Assembly (NCBI RefSeq): GCF_023502395.1
Contig: NZ_JAMFMB010000005.1
Location: 1 to 64,000, forward strand
Reading direction: 5' to 3'
Length of the DNA: 64,000 bases
DNA from: Ruegeria spongiae
GTDB lineage: Bacteria; Pseudomonadota; Alphaproteobacteria; Rhodobacterales; Rhodobacteraceae
The stretch's first letter is position 1. Every line of letters begins with the position of its first letter. The notes beneath the pieces were generated by a model, which saw only the letters and a program-made list of their open reading frames with translations, had not been told where the DNA came from and searched no databases. The translations under genes were made by a program, and so were the position numbers. This document shows positions 1-9,949 of this stretch, in pieces.

Positions 1-43
1 TGAGCAGACATCTAACTACCCTGAAAACTGCTCGCAGAACCAA

Positions 44-508
44 CTAACCTGCGCTCTCAGCCTTCTTCTCCCAGCGGCCCGATTCCTCGGACCAGTATTG
101 GGCGGCGCAACCCGCGCTGGTCAGGAATTTCCACTGCCCTCGCGCCCGGTCCGTCGCCTCGGGATCGTTGCCGTCGAACAGGATGCAGACCCGGTCCAGT
201 GCCGCGATTTCCTCGGGCGTGACCTCAGCCCCGTCGATCGCCATGACGCAGGCCGGATCATTTGCCGCCTCGGCGCTGTCGGTCAGCAGGATGGGCTGGG
301 CAGCGTCATGCGGCCCGCCTGCGCGGCCATGCGGCAGAAACCCCTCTTCCGGCCCCAGCCACAGCCTTTCGTCCAGCCAGTCGAGCCGCCCCGCATCCGT
401 CCCCCGCACCGCAACCCGCCAGCCCGCGCCGCGCGCCTTGTCCAGCAGCACCGGCAGGGTCTGTTCCAGCGGGTGCCGGGTCAGGTGGTAGAAATAGGCG
501 GCCCCCAT
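44..508 (-). CDS. holC: DNA polymerase III chi subunit HolC
   Basis: This 154-aa protein is the chi clamp-loader accessory subunit, which in the replisome links the gamma complex (through psi) to SSB in the cytoplasm. The N-terminal FYHLT segment (residues 6-10), the following helix and beta strand, and the C-terminal YWSEESGRW stretch (about 139-147) are typical of HolC, and the length is close to the usual 140-150 aa. The ATG at 508 lies one base after the pepA stop (TGA-G-ATG), so the two genes are translationally coupled. The pepA-holC order is widespread in Proteobacteria. The 43 bases beyond its stop contain no recognisable feature. Confidence 0.9.
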   Translation of the reverse strand: MGAAYFYHLTRHPLEQTLPVLLDKARGAGWRVAVRGTDAGRLDWLDERLWLGPEEGFLPHGRAGGPHDAAQPILLTDSAEAANDPACVMAIDGAEVTPEEIAALDRVCILFDGNDPEATDRARGQWKFLTSAGCAAQYWSEESGRWEKKAESAG

Positions 509-509
509 C

Positions 510-1982
510 TCAGCCCTGCTCGAACTTGTCCTGCACCAGACGGTTGAGCGCCATCACCCCCCAGCCGGTCGCGCCCTTGGGAGCATAAGAGGTCTCAGCC
601 TTGACTGAGGCGACCCCGGCGATGTCGAGGTGAATCCATGGCGTTTCCTCTTTCACGAACCGGGCCAGAAACTGCGCGGCGGTGATCGAGCCCGCCGGGC
701 GGCCGCCCACGTTCTTCATGTCGGCGATCCGGGATTTCAGCTGGTCGTCATAGGCCTTGCCCAGCGGCAACCGCCAGGCGCCCTCATCCTCGGCGCCCGC
801 CGATTTGAGGAAGCCATTGCACAACTCGTCATTGTTCGAAAACACCCCGGCATTCTCATGCCCCAGCCCGATGATGACCGCGCCGGTCAGCGTGGCCAGA
901 TCGATCATGCCCGCCGGTTTGAACCGCTCCTGCGCGTACCACATCACGTCGCACAGCACGAGGCGGCCCTCGGCGTCGGTGTTGATGATCTCGACCGTGT
1001 CACCTTTCATCGAGGTCACCACGTCGCCGGGTCGCGTGGCATTACCCGAGGGCATGTTTTCCACCAGACCGATCAGGCCGACCACATTGGCCTTGGCCTT
1101 GCGCAGGGCCAGCGCCTTCATGGTGCCCGCGACCACGCCCGCGCCGCCCATATCCATGGTCATGTCTTCCATGCCACCCGCCGGTTTCAGCGAGATGCCG
1201 CCAGTGTCAAAGACCACGCCCTTGCCGACCAGCGCCAGCGGCGCGTCGCCCTCAGCGCCGCCTTTCCACTGCATCACCGCCACTTTCGACGGGCTGTCCG
1301 AGCCCTGCCCGACGCTCAGCAGCGTGCGCATGCCCAACTCGGCCAGCTTGTCCTCGTCAAGAATCTCGACCTCGACGCCCAGTTCGCACAACGCGCTGAC
1401 ACGGTTGGCGAATTCCGTGGTGGTCAGCACATTGGCGGGTTCGTTGACCAGATCGCGGGTCATGTGCACGCCCTCGGCCACCGCCAGCAGCGATTCTGCG
1501 GCCTCGGCAACCTCGTCGGATTTGGTGTGCGCGATCACCACCTCGCCCCGCTCGTCGCTGTCAGCGGTCTTGTGCGCGTCAAAGCTGTAGCCGCGCAGGG
1601 CGATGCCAAGCGCCAGTTCCTCGGCCTTGTTCTGGCCGCCCGCCATAAGCTGCATCACCGCAGCGCCTTTGGCCTTGGCAAGTGCGGCGCCAGCCTTGCG
1701 CGCCTCGACCACCGACGGTCGGCGCGGCAGGACCAGCACATCCAGCGCCTCGGCAGCCATGCCAGCGGGCCAGGCCAGCGTGATCACTTGCCCGGGTTTG
1801 GCTTTTTCGAATTTCTCGCTGTCTACCAGACGCGCCACCGCCCCCTTGGTCAGCCGGTTGGCGCGCCGTGCCGCCGGGTCCAGCTTGCCCTCGGGTGGTA
1901 CGATTATGACAACCCGGCCCGTGGCCCCGGCGATGGTGTCGAGATCGGTGGGCTGGAAACGGATCGGGATCAGGCTGCTCAT
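510..1982 (-). CDS. pepA: leucyl aminopeptidase PepA
   Basis: This is a 490-aa M17 aminopeptidase that removes N-terminal residues from peptides in the cytoplasm using two metal ions. The C-terminal catalytic half carries GKGVVFDTGGIS (residues 253-264) and the family signature NTDAEGRL (334-341). The upstream in-frame extension of the open frame runs into the divergent lptF gene, so I chose the ATG at 1982, which has AAGGAG a few bases before it. In some bacteria PepA is also a DNA-binding regulator, but nothing here shows that. It is coupled to holC. Confidence 0.95.
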   Translation of the reverse strand: MSSLIPIRFQPTDLDTIAGATGRVVIIVPPEGKLDPAARRANRLTKGAVARLVDSEKFEKAKPGQVITLAWPAGMAAEALDVLVLPRRPSVVEARKAGAALAKAKGAAVMQLMAGGQNKAEELALGIALRGYSFDAHKTADSDERGEVVIAHTKSDEVAEAAESLLAVAEGVHMTRDLVNEPANVLTTTEFANRVSALCELGVEVEILDEDKLAELGMRTLLSVGQGSDSPSKVAVMQWKGGAEGDAPLALVGKGVVFDTGGISLKPAGGMEDMTMDMGGAGVVAGTMKALALRKAKANVVGLIGLVENMPSGNATRPGDVVTSMKGDTVEIINTDAEGRLVLCDVMWYAQERFKPAGMIDLATLTGAVIIGLGHENAGVFSNNDELCNGFLKSAGAEDEGAWRLPLGKAYDDQLKSRIADMKNVGGRPAGSITAAQFLARFVKEETPWIHLDIAGVASVKAETSYAPKGATGWGVMALNRLVQDKFEQG

Positions 1983-2117
1983 CTGCGGCTCCTTGGTGTC
2001 ATTTGCCCCAAGAGGTAACGCGATGCCCCCCCCTTGACCAGATAGCAGTTTTCCCGGCGCTCCATTTGATCTAATGTCGCGCGAAAAGAAACGATTGGCA
2101 GGATCGAGGGGACCGCA

Positions 2118-3257
2118 GTGACACGATACGACAGATATGTGCTGTCGCAATTTCTGCTCTTCTTCGGGTTTTTCGCCCTGATTCTGGTTGCCGTCTTCTG
2201 GATCAACCGGGCGGTATCGCTGTTCGACAAGCTGATCAGCGACGGCCAGTCGGCGCTGGTGTTCCTGGAGTTCACCGCCCTTGCCCTGCCCAACCTGATC
2301 CGCATGGTGCTGCCGCTGGCGGCCTTCGCGGCGGCGGTCTATGTCACCAACCGGCTCAAGAATGACAGCGAGCTGACGGTGATGCAGGCCACCGGCTCCG
2401 GCCCGTGGCGGCTGGCACGGCCCGCCATCGCCTTTGGCGTGGTGACCGCCCTGATGATGAGCCTGCTGACCCATCTGCTGCTACCGTCCTCGGTCAAGCA
2501 GCTTGAGATGCGCCAATCCGAGGTGGCCCGCAATGTCACCGCGCGCCTGCTGACCGAGGGCAGCTTCCTGCATCCCGCCGATGGCGTCACCTTCTATATC
2601 CGGCAGATCGACCCGGACGGCACGCTGAACGACGTGTTCCTGTCCGATCGCCGCGATCCGGCGGAAAGCACCATCTACACCGGGGCCAAGGCGTTTCTGG
2701 TGCGCGACGGCGACAGTGCCAATCTGATCATGGTCGACGGGCTGGCGTTGCGGCGCGACCGCGCGGGCAATACTCTGTCCTCGACCGCATTCTCCGATTT
2801 CTCCTATGACATCACCAGCCTGATCCGCCGCAGCGAGGACCAGCGCCGCAGCATCCGCGCCATCCCGACGACCGAGATGATTCGCGATCCCGCAGGGATC
2901 GAGGACAAGGACGGGCTCAGCCCCGGCAAGATCGCCGAAGAGTTGCATCTGCGCTTTGCCCGGGCGCTGGTGTGCATCGCAGTAACCATGATCGGCTACG
3001 CCACGCTGATGCTGGGCGGGTTTTCGCGATTCGGCGTGTGGCAGCAGGCGCTGTTGGCGTTTCTGATCCTTGTGTGTCTTGAGGTGCTGCGCGGGGTGGT
3101 GTCGGATGCAGTGCTGCAGGATGCCAGCCTCTGGCCGCTGATCTATCTGCCCACCGTGCTGGGGATCGCCATTGCCTGCCTGTTCCTGCAATTCGGTTCG
3201 CGGCCGCTCTCGGTCATCCTGCGTGGATCGCGCCAAGGCGGAGGCCAGCCAACATGA
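2118..3257 (+). CDS. lptF: LPS export permease LptF
   Basis: This 379-aa inner-membrane protein is one half of the LptFG permease that, with the LptB ATPase, extracts lipopolysaccharide from the inner membrane. It shows the family layout: three hydrophobic helices near the N terminus (about 12-32, 50-75, 98-118), a large periplasmic jelly-roll segment, and three helices at the C terminus (about 285-355). The start is GTG, with GAGGGGA upstream. It overlaps lptG by 4 bases (ATGA) and begins a six-gene operon that continues to rsmA. Confidence 0.93.
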   Translation: MTRYDRYVLSQFLLFFGFFALILVAVFWINRAVSLFDKLISDGQSALVFLEFTALALPNLIRMVLPLAAFAAAVYVTNRLKNDSELTVMQATGSGPWRLARPAIAFGVVTALMMSLLTHLLLPSSVKQLEMRQSEVARNVTARLLTEGSFLHPADGVTFYIRQIDPDGTLNDVFLSDRRDPAESTIYTGAKAFLVRDGDSANLIMVDGLALRRDRAGNTLSSTAFSDFSYDITSLIRRSEDQRRSIRAIPTTEMIRDPAGIEDKDGLSPGKIAEELHLRFARALVCIAVTMIGYATLMLGGFSRFGVWQQALLAFLILVCLEVLRGVVSDAVLQDASLWPLIYLPTVLGIAIACLFLQFGSRPLSVILRGSRQGGGQPT

Positions 3258-4351
3258 TTCTGGACCGCTATTTCGCCCGCCGCTTCGTGCAGGGATTCGT
3301 GGTGATCGGCATGGTCTTCGTGACGCTTATCCTGCTGATCGACCTGATCGAACAGCTGCGACGTTTCGAAGGTGACGGAGTTGGCTTCGGCCAGATACTC
3401 ACCCTGACCCTGTTGAGCGTCCCCGCCGCGATCAGCGAGATCCTGCCCTTGCTGATGATCCTGTCGACCATCGTTCTGTTTGTCGGTCTGGCGCGCAGTT
3501 CCGAACTGGTGGTGACACGCGCGACCGGGCGGTCGGGGCTGCGGGTGCTGGTCGCGCCGGTGCTGGTTGCGGCCTGTATCGGTGGGCTTGCCGTTTCAAC
3601 CCTCAACCCGATGGTGGCGGCGACCTCCGAACGGGTGCGGATTCTGGGCGACACCTATCGCAATGGCGGTCCCTCTGTTCTGTCGCTGAGCGGTGAGGGC
3701 CTGTGGCTGCGTCAGGGCGACGATCGGGGCCAGTCCGTCATCCACGCAACCGGTTTCGAAGAGGACAGCCGCACCTTGCTTGGCGTGACCATCCTGTCCT
3801 ATGCCCCCGACGGCGGACCGCTGCGGCAGATCGACGCTGAAACGGCCCAACTGGTCGGTGAGGAATGGATTCTGCGCAACGCCAAAGTCTGGCCGCTGAC
3901 CCCGGGGCTCAACCCCGAATCCAACGCCGTTTTGCATGAAACGCTCGAGATCGGCACAACCCTGACCGAAGAACGCATCCGCGACAGTATCGGACGGCGA
4001 CAGAGCATCTCGATCTACGATCTGCCCGAGATGATCCGACAGTTGCGCGACGCCGGGTTCTCGACCAAACGGCACGAGGTTTGGTTCCAGGTCGAACTTG
4101 CCCGGCCGCTTTTCCTGATTTCGATGGTCCTGATCGGTGCCGCCTTCACCATGCGGCACACGCGCTTTGGCGGCACCGGCGTCGCGGTTCTGGCCTCGGT
4201 GCTGCTGGGCTTCACGCTCTACTTCATTCGCAACTTCGCCCAGGTGCTGGGTGAAAACGGGCAGATTCCCGCGGCACTGGCCGCCTGGGCCCCGCCAGCC
4301 GCCGCAATCATGCTGGCGCTGGGTCTGCTGCTGCATGCAGAGGACGGATAA
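3254..4351 (+). CDS. lptG: LPS export permease LptG
   Basis: This 365-aa partner of LptF has the same six-helix plus periplasmic-domain architecture. The N-terminal helices lie at about 13-35, 55-80 and 98-118, and the C-terminal helices from about 270 onward. LptF and LptG form a heterodimeric ABC permease that moves LPS onto the periplasmic bridge. The start overlaps the lptF stop by ATGA, and its TAA stop shares a base with the lptD ATG (TAATG), so the stoichiometry of export components is probably set by translational coupling. Confidence 0.93.
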   Translation: MILDRYFARRFVQGFVVIGMVFVTLILLIDLIEQLRRFEGDGVGFGQILTLTLLSVPAAISEILPLLMILSTIVLFVGLARSSELVVTRATGRSGLRVLVAPVLVAACIGGLAVSTLNPMVAATSERVRILGDTYRNGGPSVLSLSGEGLWLRQGDDRGQSVIHATGFEEDSRTLLGVTILSYAPDGGPLRQIDAETAQLVGEEWILRNAKVWPLTPGLNPESNAVLHETLEIGTTLTEERIRDSIGRRQSISIYDLPEMIRQLRDAGFSTKRHEVWFQVELARPLFLISMVLIGAAFTMRHTRFGGTGVAVLASVLLGFTLYFIRNFAQVLGENGQIPAALAAWAPPAAAIMLALGLLLHAEDG

Positions 4352-6507
4352 TGACCCGACTGCCCCTTGCCCTGTTGCTCGCCTGCCTGGCCGCTGCCCC
4401 CGCTGCGCAGGCGCAGAGCACCTCCCTGGCGCCCGGGTCCGAAACGCAGGACCAGACCCCCGCGCTGCTGGTTGCCGACCAGGTCTTCATCACGCCGGAG
4501 CGCCAGCTGATCGCCGAAGGCAATGTCGAGGCCTATCAGGGTGAGGTGCGCCTGCGAGCGCAAAAGATCACCTTTGACCGAGAAAGCGGCACCTTGTCCA
4601 TCGAAGGCCCGATCCGCATCGATCAGGGCGGCGAGATCACCATTCTGGCCGATGCCGCCGAGATGGATCAGGGGCTGCAGAACGGTCTGCTGCGCGGTGC
4701 CCGCATGGTGTTCGAACAGCAGGTGCAACTGGCCTCGCTGCAGATGACCCGCGTCGGAGGCCGCTATACGCAGCTTTACAAGACCGCGGTGACCTCGTGC
4801 CATGTCTGCGAGGATGGCCGCCCGCCGCTCTGGCAGATCCGGGCGCAGAAAGTGACCCATGACGAGGCCGAGCGGCAGCTTTATTTCGAAGGCGCGCAGT
4901 TCCGGGTTCTGGATGTGCCGATATTCTATTTTCCGGCGCTGCGCCTGCCCGACCCGACCCTGAAACGCGCAAACGGGTTTCTGGTGCCGTCGATCCGGTC
5001 TACCTCGCAATTGGGCGTCGGGGTGCAGGTGCCCTATTTCTTCAAGATTGGCGATCACCGCGATCTGACACTGACGCCCTACCTGTCGTCAAAGACCAAG
5101 ACGCTGGGTTTCCGCTATCGGCAGGCGTTCCGGCGCGGCCGCATCAACATCAACGGCGCCTATACCCGCGACGACATCCTGAAGGGCGAAGACCGGGGCT
5201 ATCTCTTTGCCGACGGGACCTTTGCGCTGAAAAACGGCTATCGCCTCAGCTTCGATCTGAAAACCGTGTCCGATGACGGCTATCTGCTGGATTACGGCCT
5301 GCCCGATTTCGACCGCCTGCGCAGCCAGATCGCGCTGGAGCGTGCCACCCGCGATGAGGCATTTCTGGCCCGGTTTATCCACTACAAGTCGCTACGAGAT
5401 GACGAGGTGGACGATGAAACAGCCTCGCAGGTCTTCGACCTCGACTATCAACGGCGCTATTTTCCCAGTTTGATAGGTGGCGAATTCCGCCTGAGCTTCG
5501 AGGGGCATGCCCACCGCCTTGATTCAGACCAGAATGTGGTCGGACGCGACCTGGCCCGCGCAACGGCGGACGCGGGCTGGGACCGCCACTGGATTCTGGG
5601 CTCGGGGCTGCGCACCGAGTTGCATCTGGGCACGTCGGTGGACGGGTTCCAGATTAGCGACGATGACACCTATCCCGACAGCATCCTGCGCGCGACACCC
5701 CGCGCCGCCCTTACCTTGCGCTATCCGATGACCCGGCGCGAGGCGGCGGGGGCCACGCAATATCTCGAGCCGATTGCGCAGCTGGGCTGGACCCATGTGA
5801 CCAACTCGGACGTTCCCAATGACGAAAGCGGCTTCGTCGAGTTCGACCAGGGCGACCTGCTGCGCCTGTCGCGCTTTCCGGCACCGGATGTGCGCGAGGA
5901 TGGCGCAACCTTCGTCTATGGCTTGAACTGGGCCCGCTACGATCCGGCCGGCTGGCAGGCCTATGCCACAATCGGTCAGGTGTTCCGGCAAGACGCGAAC
6001 CCGAACTTCACCAAGACGTCAGGGCTGCAGGGCAAATCGTCGGATATCCTGCTGGCCGGGCAGATCCGCATGAATAATGGTCTGGCCCTGACCACGCGCG
6101 GAATCCTGAGCGGGGAACTCAATTTCGACAAGGCCGAGGTGCGGGCGGACTGGTTCAGCGATCGGCTGAACTTCAGCAGCACCTATCTCTGGCTGGGTCG
6201 CGACGAACAGGAAGACCGCGACATGGCGGTGTCCGAGGTCTGGTTCGATGGCGGCTATCAGGTCGATCCGAACTGGCGGGCACTGGCGGATCTGCGCTAT
6301 GACATTCAGGACTCGCGCGCGGTGCGGACCGGGATCGGCGCGATCTACAAGAACGAATGCCTGACCATTAACATTTCCCTGAGCCGCCGCTATACATCCT
6401 CAACCAGCGTGGAACCTTCCACGGATTTCGGAATCTCGCTTTCACTGGACGGGTTTGCCGTCGAAGGCGCAAGCAAAGAATACAGGCGATCATGCAGAAA
6501 ATCCTGA
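4351..6507 (+). CDS. lptD: LPS-assembly protein LptD
   Basis: This 718-aa outer-membrane beta barrel inserts LPS into the outer leaflet together with LptE. A cleavable signal peptide is visible at residues 1-22. It is followed by an OstA/LptA-like jelly-roll domain (about 45-150, including LIAEGNVEAYQGEVRL) and a long barrel (about 190-718) rich in alternating aromatic residues. A CHVC pair near residue 151 and two C-terminal cysteines (in NECLTI and near the end) could supply the inter-domain disulfides known to gate LptD maturation. The surA-like gene starts within its last 16 bases, so chaperone and client are co-made. Confidence 0.93.
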   Translation: MTRLPLALLLACLAAAPAAQAQSTSLAPGSETQDQTPALLVADQVFITPERQLIAEGNVEAYQGEVRLRAQKITFDRESGTLSIEGPIRIDQGGEITILADAAEMDQGLQNGLLRGARMVFEQQVQLASLQMTRVGGRYTQLYKTAVTSCHVCEDGRPPLWQIRAQKVTHDEAERQLYFEGAQFRVLDVPIFYFPALRLPDPTLKRANGFLVPSIRSTSQLGVGVQVPYFFKIGDHRDLTLTPYLSSKTKTLGFRYRQAFRRGRININGAYTRDDILKGEDRGYLFADGTFALKNGYRLSFDLKTVSDDGYLLDYGLPDFDRLRSQIALERATRDEAFLARFIHYKSLRDDEVDDETASQVFDLDYQRRYFPSLIGGEFRLSFEGHAHRLDSDQNVVGRDLARATADAGWDRHWILGSGLRTELHLGTSVDGFQISDDDTYPDSILRATPRAALTLRYPMTRREAAGATQYLEPIAQLGWTHVTNSDVPNDESGFVEFDQGDLLRLSRFPAPDVREDGATFVYGLNWARYDPAGWQAYATIGQVFRQDANPNFTKTSGLQGKSSDILLAGQIRMNNGLALTTRGILSGELNFDKAEVRADWFSDRLNFSSTYLWLGRDEQEDRDMAVSEVWFDGGYQVDPNWRALADLRYDIQDSRAVRTGIGAIYKNECLTINISLSRRYTSSTSVEPSTDFGISLSLDGFAVEGASKEYRRSCRKS

Positions 6508-7730
6508 CACGGCTGACAAGACCTCTTGCGCTTGGCACGGGCCTGGCGCTGAGCGTGATCCTGACGCAGGGTGCGGCACAGGCGCAGGGCCTGTTCTCGC
6601 CCGCGATCCGCGTCAATCAGGAGATCATCACAACATTCGAACTTGAGCAGCGCATCAAGTTCATGGACATCCTCAACCTGCCCGGCGATCCCGAGAAAGA
6701 CGCGCGCGAAGCGCTGATCGACGACCGCCTGCGGCAGCAGGTGATCAGCGAAGCCGGAATGGAGGTGGCGCCCGAGGACGTGCAAGTTGCGATCGACGAC
6801 TTTGCCAACCGGGCCGACATGACCGGCGAAGAGTTCGTCAAAGCGCTGAACGATGCCGGTATCTCGCAGGAAACGCTGCGCGATTTCGTCCGCAACCAAC
6901 TGGCCTGGCGCGACTATGTTCAGGCGCGCTACCTGTCACAGGCCCGCCCCACTCAGCAGGAGATCGACCGCGCCCTGGGTCAGGCTGGTGGCAGCGGTGG
7001 GCTGCGGGTGCTGATGTCCGAGGTGATCATTCCGATTACGCCGCAAACCCTTGCCCAGGCAGAAGCCCTGGCGGCGGAGATTTCGCGGGTTGAAGGCTAT
7101 GACGCCTTTTCAGCCGCCGCGGCGCAATATTCGGCATCGGACACCCGCACCAATGGCGGTCGCCTTGACTGGTTGCCGATCACCCAGATCCCACCGGCTC
7201 TTCAGCCTGCGATCCTTGCTCTGGCGCCGGGCGAGATTACGTCTCCGATCCCGCTTCCCAACGCCATCGCCCTGTTCCAGATGCGCGGCATTCAGGAGGT
7301 CGCAGCCGGCACCCCGCGCTACGCAACGATCGACTATGCCACCTATTTCATTCCCGGCGGCCGCACGCCCGAGGCACTGTCGAAGGCAGCCGAAATCGCG
7401 GAACGGATCGACACTTGTGATGATCTTTATGGCATCGCCAAGGGCCAGCCCGAAACCGTGCTGGACCGCAAGAACGCAAAGCCCTCGGAAATCCCCAAGG
7501 ATATCGCGCTGGAACTGGCCAAGCTCGACCCGGACGAGGTTTCGACCACGCTGACGCGCAACAACGGACAGACGCTGGTGCTGCTCATGCTGTGCAGCCG
7601 GACCCGCGATCTGGGCGATGATGCCTCGCGCGAGGATGTGGCCCGCGCCCTGACCGAACAGCGCCTGAACGCCTTTGCCGCCAGCCTGCTGGCACAGCTG
7701 CGCGCCGACGCGGTGATCGTCGAGCAATGA
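6492..7730 (+). CDS. surA: periplasmic peptidyl-prolyl isomerase, SurA-like
   Basis: This 412-aa exported chaperone has an N-terminal signal peptide (about 1-31), a SurA_N-type helical domain starting at VNQEIITTFELEQR, and one clear parvulin rotamase domain (about 175-275, containing TNGGRLDWLP). The region after it looks like a degenerate second rotamase domain. Family members escort unfolded outer-membrane proteins to the BAM complex. Its place between lptD and pdxA matches the E. coli lptD-surA-pdxA-rsmA order. It overlaps lptD by 16 bases and pdxA by 4. Confidence 0.85.
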   Translation: MQKILTRLTRPLALGTGLALSVILTQGAAQAQGLFSPAIRVNQEIITTFELEQRIKFMDILNLPGDPEKDAREALIDDRLRQQVISEAGMEVAPEDVQVAIDDFANRADMTGEEFVKALNDAGISQETLRDFVRNQLAWRDYVQARYLSQARPTQQEIDRALGQAGGSGGLRVLMSEVIIPITPQTLAQAEALAAEISRVEGYDAFSAAAAQYSASDTRTNGGRLDWLPITQIPPALQPAILALAPGEITSPIPLPNAIALFQMRGIQEVAAGTPRYATIDYATYFIPGGRTPEALSKAAEIAERIDTCDDLYGIAKGQPETVLDRKNAKPSEIPKDIALELAKLDPDEVSTTLTRNNGQTLVLLMLCSRTRDLGDDASREDVARALTEQRLNAFAASLLAQLRADAVIVEQ

Positions 7731-8707
7731 GCAGACTGCCGATCGCGCTCAGTTGCGGCGAACCGGCCGGGATCGGCCCGGAGATCGCGTTGAGCGCATG
7801 GCAAGCCCTGCGCGACACCTGCCCCTTTGTCTGGATCGGCGATCCGCGCCACCTGCCTGCCGGTGCGCCTGTGGTGACCGTCGCCGACCCGGCCACCGCC
7901 GGGGCGATCTCGGCCTCCGCTCTGCCGGTTCTGCCGCTGTCCTTTGCGGGCGACGCCATCCCCGGCCAGCCCGACCCGCGCAACGCCAAAGGCGTCATCT
8001 CGGCCATTGAGACCGGTGTTGATCTGGTCCGCTCGGGGCATGCCTCGGTGCTGTGTACCGCACCAATCCACAAGAAGGCATTGATCGACGGCGCCGGGTT
8101 CGCCTATCCCGGCCATACCGAGTTTCTGGCCGCCCTCGGCGGGGTCGACCGGGTGGTGATGATGCTGGCCAGCGAGGCGCTTCGCGTGGTCCCGGCCACG
8201 ATCCACATCCCGCTTTCGCAGGTGCCCACGGCCCTGACCCCCGGCCTGCTGCGTGACACTGTCACGATCACCGCGCAGGGGCTGAAGGATCAGTTCGCCA
8301 TCGCGCAGCCGAGGATCGCCATCGCCGGTCTCAACCCGCATGCGGGCGAAGGCGGCGCGATGGGGACCGAGGAACTGGACTGGATCGCGCCGCTGATCGC
8401 GCAGATGCAGGACGAAGGTCTGCGCGTCACCGGCCCGCATCCGGCCGATACGATGTTTCACGCCGCCGCTCGGGCGCGCTATGACGCCGCCATCGCGATG
8501 TATCACGATCAGGCCCTGATCCCGATCAAGACGCTGGATTTCGACCGGGGCGTGAATGTCACCCTCGGTCTGCCCTTCCTGCGCACCTCGCCCGATCACG
8601 GCACCGCCTTCGACATCGCCGGGAAAGGCATCGCCAATCCCGCCAGCCTGATCGAGGCGCTGAAATTGGCGCAGCGCATGGCCCAGACACGCCAAGGCCC
8701 GCAATGA
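7727..8707 (+). CDS. pdxA: 4-hydroxythreonine-4-phosphate dehydrogenase PdxA
   Basis: This 326-aa NAD-dependent enzyme oxidises 4-phosphohydroxy-L-threonine in the DXP-dependent pyridoxal phosphate pathway. Visible family motifs are [10 protein letters not shown] near the N terminus, TAPIHKKAL (about 111-119), NPHAGEGG (about 203-210), [11 protein letters not shown] (about 261-271) and [11 protein letters not shown] (about 286-296), which together supply metal and substrate ligands. It begins in the last four bases of the surA-like gene and overlaps rsmA by four bases. Confidence 0.95.
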   Translation: MSRLPIALSCGEPAGIGPEIALSAWQALRDTCPFVWIGDPRHLPAGAPVVTVADPATAGAISASALPVLPLSFAGDAIPGQPDPRNAKGVISAIETGVDLVRSGHASVLCTAPIHKKALIDGAGFAYPGHTEFLAALGGVDRVVMMLASEALRVVPATIHIPLSQVPTALTPGLLRDTVTITAQGLKDQFAIAQPRIAIAGLNPHAGEGGAMGTEELDWIAPLIAQMQDEGLRVTGPHPADTMFHAAARARYDAAIAMYHDQALIPIKTLDFDRGVNVTLGLPFLRTSPDHGTAFDIAGKGIANPASLIEALKLAQRMAQTRQGPQ

Positions 8708-9546
8708 GCGCCATCGACACCCTGCCCCCGCTGCGCGAGGTCATCGCGAGTCATCAACTGTCAGCGCGCAAATCGCTGGGCCAGAACTTTCTGCTGGATT
8801 TGAACCTGACCGCCAAGATCGCCCGGCAAGCGGGGGACCTGTCGCAATGTGACGTGCTTGAGATCGGCCCCGGTCCCGGTGGCCTGACACGCGGCCTGCT
8901 GTCTGAGGGCGCGCGCCGGGTGCTGGCGGTGGAAAAGGACACGCGCTGCATTCCCGCGCTGCAAGAGATCGCCGCCGCCTATCCCGGACGGCTGGACATC
9001 CTCAATGGCGACGCGCTCGAGATCGATCCGCTGGCCCATCTGACACCGCCGATTCGGGTCGCGGCCAACCTGCCCTATAATATCGGCACCGAATTGCTGG
9101 TGCGCTGGCTGACACCCAGCGACTGGCCACCCTTCTGGCAGAGCCTGACGCTGATGTTCCAGCGCGAAGTGGCCGAACGCATCGTGGCCCAGCCCGGCAG
9201 CAAGGCTTATGGGCGGCTTGCCATTCTTGCCCAATGGCGCGCCGAGGCGCGGATCGTGCTATCGCTGCCGCCCGGCGCTTTCACCCCGCCGCCGAAAGTC
9301 TCGAGCGCGGTGGTCCACCTGACCGCCCTGCCCGCGCCGCGCTATCCGGCCGATGCAAAAGTGCTGAGCCGCGTGGTCGCCGCCGCCTTCAACCAGCGCC
9401 GCAAAATGCTGCGTGCCGCGCTTAAGGGCGTTAGCCCCGATATCGAAGACCGCCTGCTGGCGGCGGGAATCAAGCCCACCGAGCGCGCCGAACAGGTCTC
9501 GCTTGAGGCATTCTGCAGCCTGGCCCGCCAGATATCTGAGGCTTGA
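8704..9546 (+). CDS. rsmA: 16S rRNA dimethyladenosine transferase RsmA (KsgA)
   Basis: This 280-aa methyltransferase dimethylates the two adjacent adenines of the 3'-terminal hairpin of 16S rRNA during small-subunit maturation. It has [10 protein letters not shown] (23-32), the SAM-binding motif [12 protein letters not shown] (51-62) and the catalytic NLPYNIG (122-128). It is the last gene of the lptF-lptG-lptD-surA-pdxA-rsmA run, in which all five junctions overlap. The apaG/apaH genes that follow it in E. coli are absent here. Confidence 0.96.
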   Translation: MSAIDTLPPLREVIASHQLSARKSLGQNFLLDLNLTAKIARQAGDLSQCDVLEIGPGPGGLTRGLLSEGARRVLAVEKDTRCIPALQEIAAAYPGRLDILNGDALEIDPLAHLTPPIRVAANLPYNIGTELLVRWLTPSDWPPFWQSLTLMFQREVAERIVAQPGSKAYGRLAILAQWRAEARIVLSLPPGAFTPPPKVSSAVVHLTALPAPRYPADAKVLSRVVAAAFNQRRKMLRAALKGVSPDIEDRLLAAGIKPTERAEQVSLEAFCSLARQISEA

Positions 9547-9754
9547 GCGGCGCCGCACAGGCGGAAAGAACACACCAATCCAATTGTTTTGGTGTCACGA
9601 TCGAAACAATGAACCCTGCAGGCTATCCATTGTTCAGCAAATCCGGGTTTTGGGAAGTCAAATCCAGCGGAGTGAACAAAATCACAGTCCAAACGGCGCT
9701 GATCGGCTAGGCTCACAGACCTGTTGGTCAGTTTCTGTGTGTGTGAGGCCCGTT
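9547..9754. other. intergenic region after rsmA
   Basis: This stretch has no convincing gene. It contains an inverted repeat AACAATG (9605-9611) / CATTGTT (9628-9634) with a 16-base loop and no T-run, which could be a weak end signal for the lpt operon. A TAGGCT hexamer near 9706 resembles the -10 boxes proposed at 12742 and 25416 and could serve the small frame that follows. Both readings are tentative. Confidence 0.3.
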
Positions 9755-9916
9755 TTGAAAACCATTCATCACCCAAACAACCCATTTTCGGCAGCGCGCG
9801 GCGCGTCTACGCGCAAACCCGACGACACCGGGGCGATCTTTCCCGTCCTTGAATTGGTGATCTTTGCCTGCGCATTCGGGGTGACCGGCGCGCTGGCTGC
9901 ATTTTTCCTGTCCTGA
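9755..9916 (+). CDS. putative 53-aa single-pass membrane protein
   Basis: I do not recognise this protein. It would start at a TTG (9755) with GAGG seven bases before it. It has a polar N-terminal half (KTIHHPNNPFSAARG) and a C-terminal hydrophobic helix (about 30-53) ending in FFLS. An upstream GTG at 9743 is an alternative start. In favour are the clean polar-then-membrane layout and the ribosome site. Against are the rare start codon and the lack of homologues known to me. It converges with the DUF4167 gene. Confidence 0.4.
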   Translation: MKTIHHPNNPFSAARGASTRKPDDTGAIFPVLELVIFACAFGVTGALAAFFLS

Positions 9917-9949
9917 TCCCATTGTGACCGGGAGCACGAGACGAACAGA

